DNA from: CAYZMS01 sp964479625
GTDB lineage: Bacteria; Bacteroidota; Bacteroidia; Chitinophagales; Saprospiraceae
NCBI GenBank assembly: GCA_964479625.1
Contig: CAYZMS010000056.1
Span: forward strand, 1 to 12,165
Length of the DNA stretch: 12,165 bases
Direction: 5' to 3'
The translations under genes and the position numbers were made by a program. The notes beneath the pieces are model-generated. The model saw only the letters and a list, made by a program, of their open reading frames with translations, had not been told where the DNA came from and did no database searches. Positions 6,443-12,165 of the stretch are shown piece by piece (position 1 is the first letter of the stretch; each line of letters opens with the position of its first letter).

Positions 6443-8224
6443 TTAGAGGTAGATGGGTTTCATCAGTTTCTTACTAATGGAAAAGGCTGCATTGATCAAG
6501 CCAACATGGCTGTAAGTTTGAGGGAAATTCCCCCACTGGCTACCACTTTTCTCATGTACATCCTCACTTAGCAAACCCAGGGAGTTGCTGTGTCCGAGGA
6601 GTTGCTCGAAGATCTCAATTGCTTCTTCCAGCCGGTCCATCCGAGCCAATACCTCAACGTACCAGAAAGCACAGATCAAGAAGGTGGTTTCAGGGGTCCC
6701 GAAATCATCAATATGCTTATAGCGATAGAAAAGCCCGTTGGTAGCCTTGAGTTCCTGTTCCAGTACTTCCACGTGTCGGCGAGCTCGCTCACTTTTGGGG
6801 TCCAGGTAGTTCATATTGACCAATTGCAGAAGACTGGCATCCAGGTTGGAGCTACCGATCGCTTGGGTATAAACCCCTCTTTCGGCATCGTAGCACTGTT
6901 CCAGTCGCTCAGCAGACTGGTTGATTAATTTTAAGGCCTGTTGTTCCATATCCTTTCTGCCGGCGCCACGGGCAATTTTTAAAGCGGCATTACTTCCAGC
7001 CCAATGAAAAAGGAAGGTGTAAGCGTGCAGTTGTTCTATACCCCGGAACTCCCAAAGTCCATTGTCTGGTTCATCCATAGTTGCTTCGATCATCTCCAGA
7101 CAATGGGCGGTCAATTCCAGCAGGGATCCGTTCCCAGAATCGATTAGCCGCTTATCGCTGAATAAAGGTAAAAGGGTAACCAAGACCTGGCCATAAACAT
7201 CATTCTGTATGTGTTCGTAAGCCTGATTACCTATCCGGACCGGAGTATTTCCGAGATACCCTTTCAGCTCTAGTGTCTCTTCTACCGGTTCCCGGTGTGC
7301 TGTTATGGCATATAGTGGATGATACCTTCTGTTTTCATTAAGGACGATATTTTCGATAAAGCCGGCGTAGTCCCGGAGGATACCAAAATGGCTTAGGTCA
7401 TTCAGCGCCTTCAACGTGTAGTGGGCATCCCGCAACCAGCAAAAGCGGTAATCCCAATTCCGTTCACTATTGGGAGATTCCGGCAAACTGGTGGTAGCAG
7501 CCGCAATGATGGCTCCGGTATCCTGATACTGGTGAAGCTTTAGGGTAAGCGCTGACCGAATAACGGCTTCCTGATGGAAGTGTTCGATAGAAGTATTTCT
7601 AACCCAGCGCCTCCAATATTTTACTGTTTTTTCCAGAAAGTGATCCGCGGTTGCCTCCAGGGGAGCCTCCAGGGGTTCCCCCCAAGTAAGAATACAATGC
7701 CGCCTTCCAGTCAGGGTGAAACAACTTTCCTGCTGAATGTAAGTAAGCGGAATGTTGGAAGTGAGCCTTACTTCTGCTTCCAATCCACCATAGCGGATGT
7801 GGTTACTCCCAAAAATGGAATCGGGCTGGATGGCCCCATAATTTCCGGTCGGATTGCACCGAACCCTAACTCTGGGGCGCCCCTCCATACATTCAACGAT
7901 ACGCACGAGCATCAAAGGCTTGTAATACCGTTCGAACTGTCGGAACCTGGGAGCAAAATCAATAACCTTAAAGGCGCCGTCCTCGGTTTTAAAGACGGTT
8001 TCCAATATATTTGTATTTGGGATATAACGGTGGGAGCTTTCAAATTCGGGCTTTTCCGGTTCGATGGAAAAATGCCCCCCCCGCTTCTCGTCCAGCAAGT
8101 CGCCGAAAATAAAGGAGCTATCAAATCGGGGCCAGCACATCCAGCGTACCTTTGCCGCATTATCGATCAAAGCTAAATAGGCACAATTTCCAATTATGCC
8201 CAAGGGGTATTTGTGTAGATCCAT
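6443..8224 (-). CDS. Glycoside hydrolase family 15 (glucoamylase/trehalase-type)
   Basis: A 593-residue GH15 enzyme, an inverting hydrolase with an (alpha/alpha)6 barrel that releases glucose from alpha-glucosides. The N-terminus MDLHKYPLGIIGNCAYLALI and the WMCWPRFDSSFIFGDLLD segment are typical of the bacterial/archaeal GH15 group that includes trehalases. The N-terminal ~200 residues form a beta-sandwich. The barrel carries RNWDYRFCWLRDAHYTLKAL and QNDVYGQVL. The general acid is expected at E392 in NGLWEFRG. The base is expected at E554 in GLLSEDVHEKSG, followed by WGNFPQTYSHVGLINAA. There is no signal peptide, so it should act in the cytoplasm, perhaps on trehalose or stored glucan. Sequence alone does not separate trehalase from glucoamylase activity. 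The ATG at 8224 starts at the conserved N-terminus. It leads a likely two-gene transcript with aroK. Confidence 0.92.
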   Translation of the reverse strand: MDLHKYPLGIIGNCAYLALIDNAAKVRWMCWPRFDSSFIFGDLLDEKRGGHFSIEPEKPEFESSHRYIPNTNILETVFKTEDGAFKVIDFAPRFRQFERYYKPLMLVRIVECMEGRPRVRVRCNPTGNYGAIQPDSIFGSNHIRYGGLEAEVRLTSNIPLTYIQQESCFTLTGRRHCILTWGEPLEAPLEATADHFLEKTVKYWRRWVRNTSIEHFHQEAVIRSALTLKLHQYQDTGAIIAAATTSLPESPNSERNWDYRFCWLRDAHYTLKALNDLSHFGILRDYAGFIENIVLNENRRYHPLYAITAHREPVEETLELKGYLGNTPVRIGNQAYEHIQNDVYGQVLVTLLPLFSDKRLIDSGNGSLLELTAHCLEMIEATMDEPDNGLWEFRGIEQLHAYTFLFHWAGSNAALKIARGAGRKDMEQQALKLINQSAERLEQCYDAERGVYTQAIGSSNLDASLLQLVNMNYLDPKSERARRHVEVLEQELKATNGLFYRYKHIDDFGTPETTFLICAFWYVEVLARMDRLEEAIEIFEQLLGHSNSLGLLSEDVHEKSGSQWGNFPQTYSHVGLINAAFSISKKLMKPIYL

Positions 8225-8260
8225 TCAAGTCGGGTTTTCTGATATAGCGTGTAACTCCGC

Positions 8261-8288
8261 TTTCCATATGTTTCCATTACCCTAATGG
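8261..8288. promoter_or_regulatory. Possible operator: direct and inverted repeats in the divergent gap
   Basis: TTTCCAT occurs twice, at 8261-8267 and 8271-8277, exactly 10 bp apart. The second copy runs into perfect 6-bp inverted arms CCATTA (8274-8279) and TAATGG (8283-8288) around CCC. The cluster lies between the divergent GH15 and DUF1573 genes, about 25 bp upstream of the first TAnnTTTG box. It may be a regulator-binding site, but the arms are short. Confidence 0.3.
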
Positions 8289-8313
8289 GAACGGGCCCGA
8301 AACTTAAGAAAAT

Positions 8314-8321
8314 TATCTTTG
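8314..8321 (+). promoter_or_regulatory. TAnnTTTG -7 element, distal (TATCTTTG)
   Basis: An exact TATCTTTG, identical to the box at 4620-4627 and followed by the same GCG-A/G context. It lies 68 bp before the DUF1573 start. No clear TTG -33 element is seen at the usual distance, so it may be a secondary promoter or may rely on an extended context. Confidence 0.45.
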
Positions 8322-8346
8322 CGAGTGGGACTTAAACAGAAAAACG

Positions 8347-8354
8347 TACTTTTG
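8347..8354 (+). promoter_or_regulatory. TAnnTTTG -7 element, proximal (TACTTTTG)
   Basis: TACTTTTG matches the Bacteroidota -7 consensus and lies 35 bp before the ATG at 8390, leaving a leader of roughly 30 nt. A good Shine-Dalgarno, AAGGAG, is at 8372-8377, though 12 bases from the ATG. No convincing -33 TTG is spaced correctly; the TTTG of the upstream box is about 25 bp away. Confidence 0.45.
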
Positions 8355-8389
8355 TAATTCTAATTCTTAATAAGGAGTAGCTGCAAAAA

Positions 8390-8893
8390 ATGTACATGCG
8401 CCTAAATATCATTGCAATGCTGGCTTTTTTGTTCATGGCCTGTCAACAAGGACAACCTCGGGTTTCCTCTGAGCATTCCGTAAAGGAGATTACCCAGGCA
8501 CCCGCCATCCAGCATGAGGAAATTATTCGAAACCCCGTTACTGCAAACGCTCAACTGGATTCCTCAACGCTTGCCCAGTTGTCTTTTGAAGAAAATTCTT
8601 ACAATTTCGGTGAGGTAGAGGAAGGCACCATAGTGGAGCATGCGTTTCCATTTACCAATAATGGAGCGGCGCCCCTGCTGATCACGGATGCGCGTTCTAC
8701 CTGTGGTTGTACGGTGCCCAATTATCCCGAGGAAGTAATCCCCCCTGGCGGACAGGGGGTGCTCAAGGTGCGTTTTGATACCGATGGGAAAATGGGTAAA
8801 CAACGAAAACCGGTTACAGTATTTGCCAATACCTTGCCCAACCAAACCAGAGTACACCTGGTGGGCACAGTAAGGGAACCTTCAAATCAATAA
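8390..8893 (+). CDS. DUF1573 domain lipoprotein
   Basis: A 167-residue lipoprotein. MYMRLNIIAMLAFLFMAC ends in a lipobox with the cysteine at residue 18. A variable linker follows to about residue 60. Then comes one DUF1573 domain with the usual pattern: FNFGEV-like YNFGEVEEG, an AFPFTNNGAAPLLITDA strand pair, STCGCTVP with cysteines 105 and 107, and EVIPPGGQGVLKVRFDT, ending in HLVGTV near residue 162. The domain has an immunoglobulin-like beta-sandwich pattern and is very common in Bacteroidota; its molecular role is not established. A second ATG at 8396 could be used instead without losing the signal. The stop is 6 bp before yajC, so this is the first gene of a DUF1573-yajC-ybbR transcript. 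Confidence 0.9.
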   Translation: MYMRLNIIAMLAFLFMACQQGQPRVSSEHSVKEITQAPAIQHEEIIRNPVTANAQLDSSTLAQLSFEENSYNFGEVEEGTIVEHAFPFTNNGAAPLLITDARSTCGCTVPNYPEEVIPPGGQGVLKVRFDTDGKMGKQRKPVTVFANTLPNQTRVHLVGTVREPSNQ

Positions 8894-8899
8894 AAATTT

Positions 8900-9220
8900 A
8901 TGACTGAATTGTTTCTACAGGTCTCTTCTGGCCTTCCCCTGACCAACCTGCTCTTTATCGGCGGTATGTTCCTCGTTTTTTGGTTATTTTTCATCCGGCC
9001 CCAGGCCAAAAAACAGCGGGAGCAAAAATCCTTTTCTGACAACTTGGCTAAGGGGGACGAAGTAGTCACTTCCAGCGGTATTCTCGGTAAGATCACCAAG
9101 ATCGAAGAACAGATCATCACCCTGGAAGTGGGAACTAAATCGTATCTAAGGGTTACCCGAAGCGCTATTTCCAAAGAATTGACTGACGCCATCTATGGCT
9201 CTAATGGATCGGAAAAATAA
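8900..9220 (+). CDS. yajC: Preprotein translocase accessory subunit YajC
   Basis: A 106-residue inner-membrane protein of the SecDF-YajC complex, which assists SecYEG-mediated export. There is one transmembrane helix (about 15-33, TNLLFIGGMFLVFWLFFIR). It is followed directly by the family hallmark RPQAKKQREQKSF and by GDEVVTSSGILGKITKI, the conserved cytosolic small beta-barrel. Length is normal for YajC. secD and secF are not in the window. It begins 6 bp after the DUF1573 stop, and its last 26 bp overlap the start of the YbbR-domain gene, which indicates a single transcript and probably coupled translation. Confidence 0.95.
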   Translation: MTELFLQVSSGLPLTNLLFIGGMFLVFWLFFIRPQAKKQREQKSFSDNLAKGDEVVTSSGILGKITKIEEQIITLEVGTKSYLRVTRSAISKELTDAIYGSNGSEK

Positions 9221-10202
9221 CTGGTGGCTGCCTGGTATTCCTCCGGGAGAACGCAAGATTTTCTTTATCTGCCTTGGGATCGCTTTGTTCTTTTGGTTAA
9301 TTGTCAAACTATCCCAGACCTTTCGTACGGAACGGGGCGTGGCCTTTTCCGTCCGCTTACCGGATGACCTAAGCCTGGTAGAAGCTCCGCCTGAAGACAT
9401 GCGCATTCAGATCGAAGGGCAGGGCTGGGACCTGCTGTTTGGTTATTTTCGAATGACCCCCGTTCGGCTTACCTTTGATCTGGTAGAAAACCCGGTTCCC
9501 TCTCTTCTCCTGGACGCCCCTCGCCTGCGTTCCATGTTGAATGACCGCCTGCAACCCTCGGATCTGGAAGTCACTCAATTGATCAATTACAACAGCCTTT
9601 TGCTCGAAGTGGACGAGAAGGTTTCCCGCCTGGTCCCTATTCAACTGCGGGCGCAGGTTCAGTTTGCCAGAGAGTATCAATTATCCGGCCCCCTTGGCAT
9701 TGCCCCCGATAGCGTTCGGCTTACCGGGCCCGCCAGCCGGATCGACACCCTGGCTTTTTGGCCAACCGACAGCCTGTCCCTTAAACAACTGAAAGAGTCT
9801 TACCGGGGCGATCTATCCCTGCTCCATCCGCCCAGGGTGATCCAACTGGAGCCCGAAAGTGTAGAAGTGGAAGTCCCGGTGGAGGAGTACACCGAAAAAT
9901 CTGTTTTTGTTCCCGTCACCATATTGAATAGTAGGGACAGCTTGAGTGTTTTCCCTGCCGCTATCCGCATCAATTTTATTGTGGGCTTAAGCCAATATAA
10001 TAAAATCATTTCCGAAGACTTCCTGGTCCAAACCAATATGAAGGGAGCCGGCCCGGATGATCCAAATAATACCCGCCCGATCGAACTGAAAGAATACCCG
10101 GAGGGTATTCGAAATATTCAATTCGCCCCCGCTAATGTTCAATATTATATTTTCAGGGATTCGCTGGCCACTCCCCTTGACAGTCTATTATCGAATGAAT
10201 AG
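9195..10202 (+). CDS. YbbR-like domain membrane-anchored protein (CdaR-like)
   Basis: A 335-residue protein with a short cytosolic N-terminus and one transmembrane helix (about 22-40, KIFFICLGIALFFWLIVKL). A long extracytoplasmic part is built of YbbR-type beta repeats. The clearest repeat runs VPIQLRAQVQFAREYQLSGP to PDSVRLTGPASRIDTLAFW (about 147-195), and a second begins near VFVPVTILNSRD. YbbR domains occur in CdaR, the membrane partner of CdaA in Firmicutes; whether this protein contacts CdaA is unknown. In many Bacteroidota a gene of this type follows yajC. The ATG at 9195 overlaps yajC by 26 bp; an ATG at 9204 is an equally possible start. Dephospho-CoA kinase (coaE), often next in this block, is not present; an M48 protease gene follows instead. 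Confidence 0.85.
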   Translation: MALMDRKNNWWLPGIPPGERKIFFICLGIALFFWLIVKLSQTFRTERGVAFSVRLPDDLSLVEAPPEDMRIQIEGQGWDLLFGYFRMTPVRLTFDLVENPVPSLLLDAPRLRSMLNDRLQPSDLEVTQLINYNSLLLEVDEKVSRLVPIQLRAQVQFAREYQLSGPLGIAPDSVRLTGPASRIDTLAFWPTDSLSLKQLKESYRGDLSLLHPPRVIQLEPESVEVEVPVEEYTEKSVFVPVTILNSRDSLSVFPAAIRINFIVGLSQYNKIISEDFLVQTNMKGAGPDDPNNTRPIELKEYPEGIRNIQFAPANVQYYIFRDSLATPLDSLLSNE

Positions 10203-10255
10203 TGGAAGCTATTCACCTTTAATTTTCTGCACGCCTGCTCAGCGAACTAAGGCTA

Positions 10256-10281
10256 TGGTTTATTCGTTCGACAATAAACCA
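10256..10281. repeat. 9-bp-arm stem-loop after the yajC/ybbR block
   Basis: Perfect arms TGGTTTATT (10256-10264) and AATAAACCA (10273-10281) enclose the 8-base loop CGTTCGAC. It lies 54 bp after the YbbR gene stop and 77 bp before the M48 start. It could terminate the upstream transcript, although no T-run follows directly, or it could be an operator for the protease gene. It is the longest perfect inverted repeat I found in the window's intergenic DNA. Confidence 0.5.
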
Positions 10282-10357
10282 CTTCATAAAACTATCTTAA
10301 TTTTCCCGAAACCATATGTATTCCCTTTTAACAAAAGCGTTTAAGCACAAAAAGACC

Positions 10358-11149
10358 ATGAAACATCTCCTTTTGACCTTGGGTTTGTTCATTTTGGCCG
10401 GGTGCACCAGCGTGCCGATAACCGGTCGAAGTCAATTGTCTTTGGTAGATGCCTCCACCGTTCAAATGATGGCTGTGGAAGGATATCAGGAGCAGATCAA
10501 TACCTACAGAATATCCAATAATCAACAGGAAACCCAGCGCTTGCGCAAAGTTGGGGAACGGATCATCAATGCCACTGAATCTTATCTTCGCAGCAATGGA
10601 TATACCGATGTTCTGAGGGGATTCGACTGGGAGATCAACCTCCTGCAAAGCGAGCAGGTCAATGCTTTTTGTATGCCAGGTGGTAAAATTGCCTTTTATG
10701 AGGGTATTATGCCCCTTTGTTCCACGGATGACTATTTGGCAACCGTCATGTCCCACGAGATCGCTCATGCCATTGCTCAGCACGGAAGAGAGCGGATCAG
10801 CCAGGGCTTGGCTCAAAATTTCGGAGGTGCCGCTTTACAGATAGCTTTATCCAATGAACCCCGGGAAACCCAGGAAATGGCTATGCTTGCCTTTGGCCTT
10901 GGAAGCTCTCTGGGGCTTATGCTTCCCTTTAGTCGCAAACACGAAGCGGAAGCAGATGAGTTGGGGCTCTATTTTATGACTATGGCTGGCTATGATCCTT
11001 ACCAGGCTGCTAATTTCTGGAAGGTGATGGCAGAAAATGCTGGGGGTGCCTCCACACCGGAGTTTTTTTCAACCCACCCTTCTCCTCAGTCCCGCATCCA
11101 AAACTTACAGCAACTAGCTCCCCTTGCGGTTGAAAAATTCGGTCGTTAA
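10358..11149 (+). CDS. M48-family zinc metalloprotease lipoprotein
   Basis: A 263-residue envelope protease related to the LoiP/YcaL-type M48 lipoproteins. The chosen ATG at 10358 gives MKHLLLTLGLFILAGC, a textbook lipobox (LAGC) with the cysteine at 16; an earlier ATG at 10316 would add a polar leader. The typical post-lipobox SVPITGRSQLSLV follows. VNAFCMPGGKIAFYEGI (about 106-122) precedes the zinc site. HEIAH is at 133-137, with the two histidine ligands and E134 as base. The third ligand is predicted to be E196 in KHEAEADELG. The C-terminus STHPSPQSRIQNL is also a family signature. Unlike HtpX there are no transmembrane helices apart from the signal. A role in degrading misfolded envelope proteins is inferred from the family. 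It is separated from the YbbR gene by 155 bp and probably has its own promoter, which I could not place. Confidence 0.93.
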   Translation: MKHLLLTLGLFILAGCTSVPITGRSQLSLVDASTVQMMAVEGYQEQINTYRISNNQQETQRLRKVGERIINATESYLRSNGYTDVLRGFDWEINLLQSEQVNAFCMPGGKIAFYEGIMPLCSTDDYLATVMSHEIAHAIAQHGRERISQGLAQNFGGAALQIALSNEPRETQEMAMLAFGLGSSLGLMLPFSRKHEAEADELGLYFMTMAGYDPYQAANFWKVMAENAGGASTPEFFSTHPSPQSRIQNLQQLAPLAVEKFGR

Positions 11150-11169
11150 CAATACCTGACCTCAGACAT

Positions 11170-11177
11170 TAGGTTTG
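11170..11177 (+). promoter_or_regulatory. Possible TAnnTTTG -7 element upstream of folE
   Basis: TAGGTTTG matches the -7 consensus and lies in the 244-bp gap between the M48 gene and folE. No TTG occurs at the right distance upstream, and it would imply a leader of about 210 nt, so the call is weak. Confidence 0.25.
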
Positions 11178-11327
11178 CGAAGCAGGTTCTTTCTCTGAAT
11201 TCGAAGATATAATAGCTTCCAGTCCCTTTTTTCAAATCTCCTTTATTTTTCTCCAAAATTCTTGGCCAATTTAGCAACTGAATTGCAGAAAAGGCTGTTA
11301 TGTCCACGGTTGCTAAAAACAATCAGT

Positions 11328-11346
11328 GACATTTTGCTTAAATGTC
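11328..11346. repeat. Inverted repeat upstream of folE
   Basis: Perfect 7-bp arms GACATTT and AAATGTC surround TGCTT, ending 47 bp before the folE ATG. A T-G wobble extends the stem by one pair. It may be an operator or a leader hairpin. It is too far from the ATG to hide a ribosome-binding site directly, and no T-run follows. Confidence 0.35.
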
Positions 11347-11393
11347 GTCAAATAATTGAAGTTTTCATATTTCACAAAAAATTACCTGACGGA

Positions 11394-12080
11394 ATGGTCA
11401 AAACCTCTAAAAAAATAAGCCCGGATGAGATGGACCTCATCGGAGATCAGCACCTGTCCGCAAACTTGGAAACTCCTCTCAAAAGCAATGCTTTTGAAAT
11501 GGAGGATGAAGAAAAAATGGCCCAGATTGAAACCCGGTTTGCTGAAATAATGGATATCCTGGGTCTGGACCTGGAAGATGACAGCTTAAATGGTACTCCC
11601 TATCGTCTCGCAAAAATGTATGTAAAGGAGATTTTCTCCGGCCTGAACCCTGAAAATAAACCAGCGATCAGTGTTTTTGAAAATGGCTATGGCTACGACC
11701 GCATGTTAGTGGAAAAAAATATCAAGCTGCGCTCCACTTGCGAACACCATTTTCAACCCATCGTTGGCAAGGCTCATGTAGGGTATATTTCCAGTGGACA
11801 GGTGATCGGCCTGTCCAAGATCAATCGCTTGGTGGATTATTACGCCCGGCGCCCACAGGTTCAGGAGCGATTGACCCAGCAGATATTCAAAGCCTTTCAG
11901 GAAGTACTGAATACAAAGGATGTAATCGTGGTTGTCGATGCCTTTCACCTTTGTGTTTCCCACAGGGGAATTGAAGACGATCACAGCTCAACGGTCACAC
12001 TGCAATACGGAGGAGCTTTCGAAGATCCCGAGTTGAGAAAGGAATTCATGATGCATGTTCAATTGGAAACGAAGCATTAA
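11394..12080 (+). CDS. folE: GTP cyclohydrolase I (FolE)
   Basis: A 228-residue cytoplasmic enzyme converting GTP to 7,8-dihydroneopterin triphosphate, the entry to tetrahydrofolate and pterin synthesis. The zinc ligands are intact and spaced as in E. coli: C116 and H119 in STCEHHFQP, and C187 in AFHLCVSHRG (the 71-residue gap equals E. coli 110-181). GKAHVGYIS, VIGLSKINRLVDYYARRPQVQERLT and DHSSTVTLQYGG are standard signatures of the GTP-binding and oligomer surfaces. The N-terminal ~45 residues (KTSKKISPDEMDLIGDQHLS...) are polar and variable. The ATG at 11394 was chosen. The frame stays open to a TTG at 11262, but that would add 44 unlike residues. It stands alone, with no other folate gene in view, and its regulation may involve the inverted repeat just upstream. 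Confidence 0.95.
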   Translation: MVKTSKKISPDEMDLIGDQHLSANLETPLKSNAFEMEDEEKMAQIETRFAEIMDILGLDLEDDSLNGTPYRLAKMYVKEIFSGLNPENKPAISVFENGYGYDRMLVEKNIKLRSTCEHHFQPIVGKAHVGYISSGQVIGLSKINRLVDYYARRPQVQERLTQQIFKAFQEVLNTKDVIVVVDAFHLCVSHRGIEDDHSSTVTLQYGGAFEDPELRKEFMMHVQLETKH

Positions 12081-12088
12081 GGAAGTAC

Positions 12089-12102
12089 GAACACTAGTGT
12101 TC
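12089..12102. repeat. Perfect 14-bp palindrome after folE
   Basis: GAACACTAGTGTTC is fully self-complementary and begins 9 bp after the folE stop. With no loop it fits a dimeric protein-binding site better than a terminator hairpin, and no T-run follows. The remaining 63 bp to the window edge are purine-rich and show no gene I can recognise. Confidence 0.4.
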
Positions 12103-12165
12103 AGAAAAATATGAGTCATCCCGAACTTTGAGCCCAAAGAGAAAAGAGGCAAGCGGAGATGGCTA

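Noticed and set aside
7574..8176. 200-codon open frame on the plus strand opposite the GH15 gene
   Set aside because: It lies entirely antisense to a clear GH15 coding region, shows no recognisable domain, and has low-complexity residue use typical of a shadow frame.
10328..10816. 162-codon minus-strand frame opposite the M48 gene
   Set aside because: The plus strand encodes unmistakable lipobox and HExxH motifs, and the opposite frame has no independent support.
11262..11393. N-terminal extension of FolE from a TTG
   Set aside because: The added 44 residues are unlike FolE, and the region carries an inverted repeat and leader-like sequence. The ATG at 11394 gives a normal-length enzyme.

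Overview
The window looks like chromosomal DNA from a member of the Bacteroidota. Three things point there: candidate promoters matching the phylum's TAnnTTTG -7 element, several lipoproteins with short lipoboxes, and a DUF1573 lipoprotein - YajC - YbbR gene block. The FolE protein also reads like Bacteroidota FolE. A Saprospiria-like member is possible, but that is only an impression. No rRNA, tRNA, CRISPR array, phage module or intact mobile element was seen.

Left part (1-4590), all real genes on the minus strand. The window opens inside a frameshifted and truncated IS256-type transposase remnant. Then, reading leftward in transcription order, come a prolyl-oligopeptidase-like lipoprotein (4590-2455), the diadenylate cyclase CdaA (2448-1627), a GNAT-family acetyltransferase (1541-978) and a class I SAM methyltransferase (951-274). 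The first two are 6 bp apart and probably co-transcribed, as are the last two at 26 bp. The most unusual feature of the window is here: the prolyl-oligopeptidase homologue keeps the family fold signatures, but its nucleophile serine is replaced by glycine and the triad aspartate by asparagine. It should be catalytically dead.

Middle part (4591-8224). A promoter-like TATCTTTG lies in the divergent gap and probably drives a secreted coiled-coil protein of unknown function (4744-5889). This protein converges, with only 7 bp between stops, on a minus-strand pair: a GH15 glucoamylase/trehalase-type glycoside hydrolase (8224-6443) followed by shikimate kinase AroK (6418-5897).

Right part (8225-12165), plus strand. 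A second divergent gap carries two TAnnTTTG boxes ahead of a tightly packed set: DUF1573 lipoprotein, YajC (Sec translocon accessory) and a YbbR-domain membrane-anchored protein whose start overlaps the end of yajC. After a clear 9-bp-arm stem-loop comes an M48 zinc metalloprotease lipoprotein, then folE (GTP cyclohydrolase I) behind a 244-bp gap containing another inverted repeat. The last 85 bp hold a perfect 14-bp palindrome and no recognisable gene.

Functionally this is mostly core and envelope housekeeping: c-di-AMP synthesis, protein export, envelope proteolysis, aromatic and folate/pterin precursors, and alpha-glucan or trehalose breakdown. No new multi-gene defence or mobile system was recognised. 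The best candidates for new biology are the degenerate peptidase next to cdaA and the orphan secreted coiled-coil protein.
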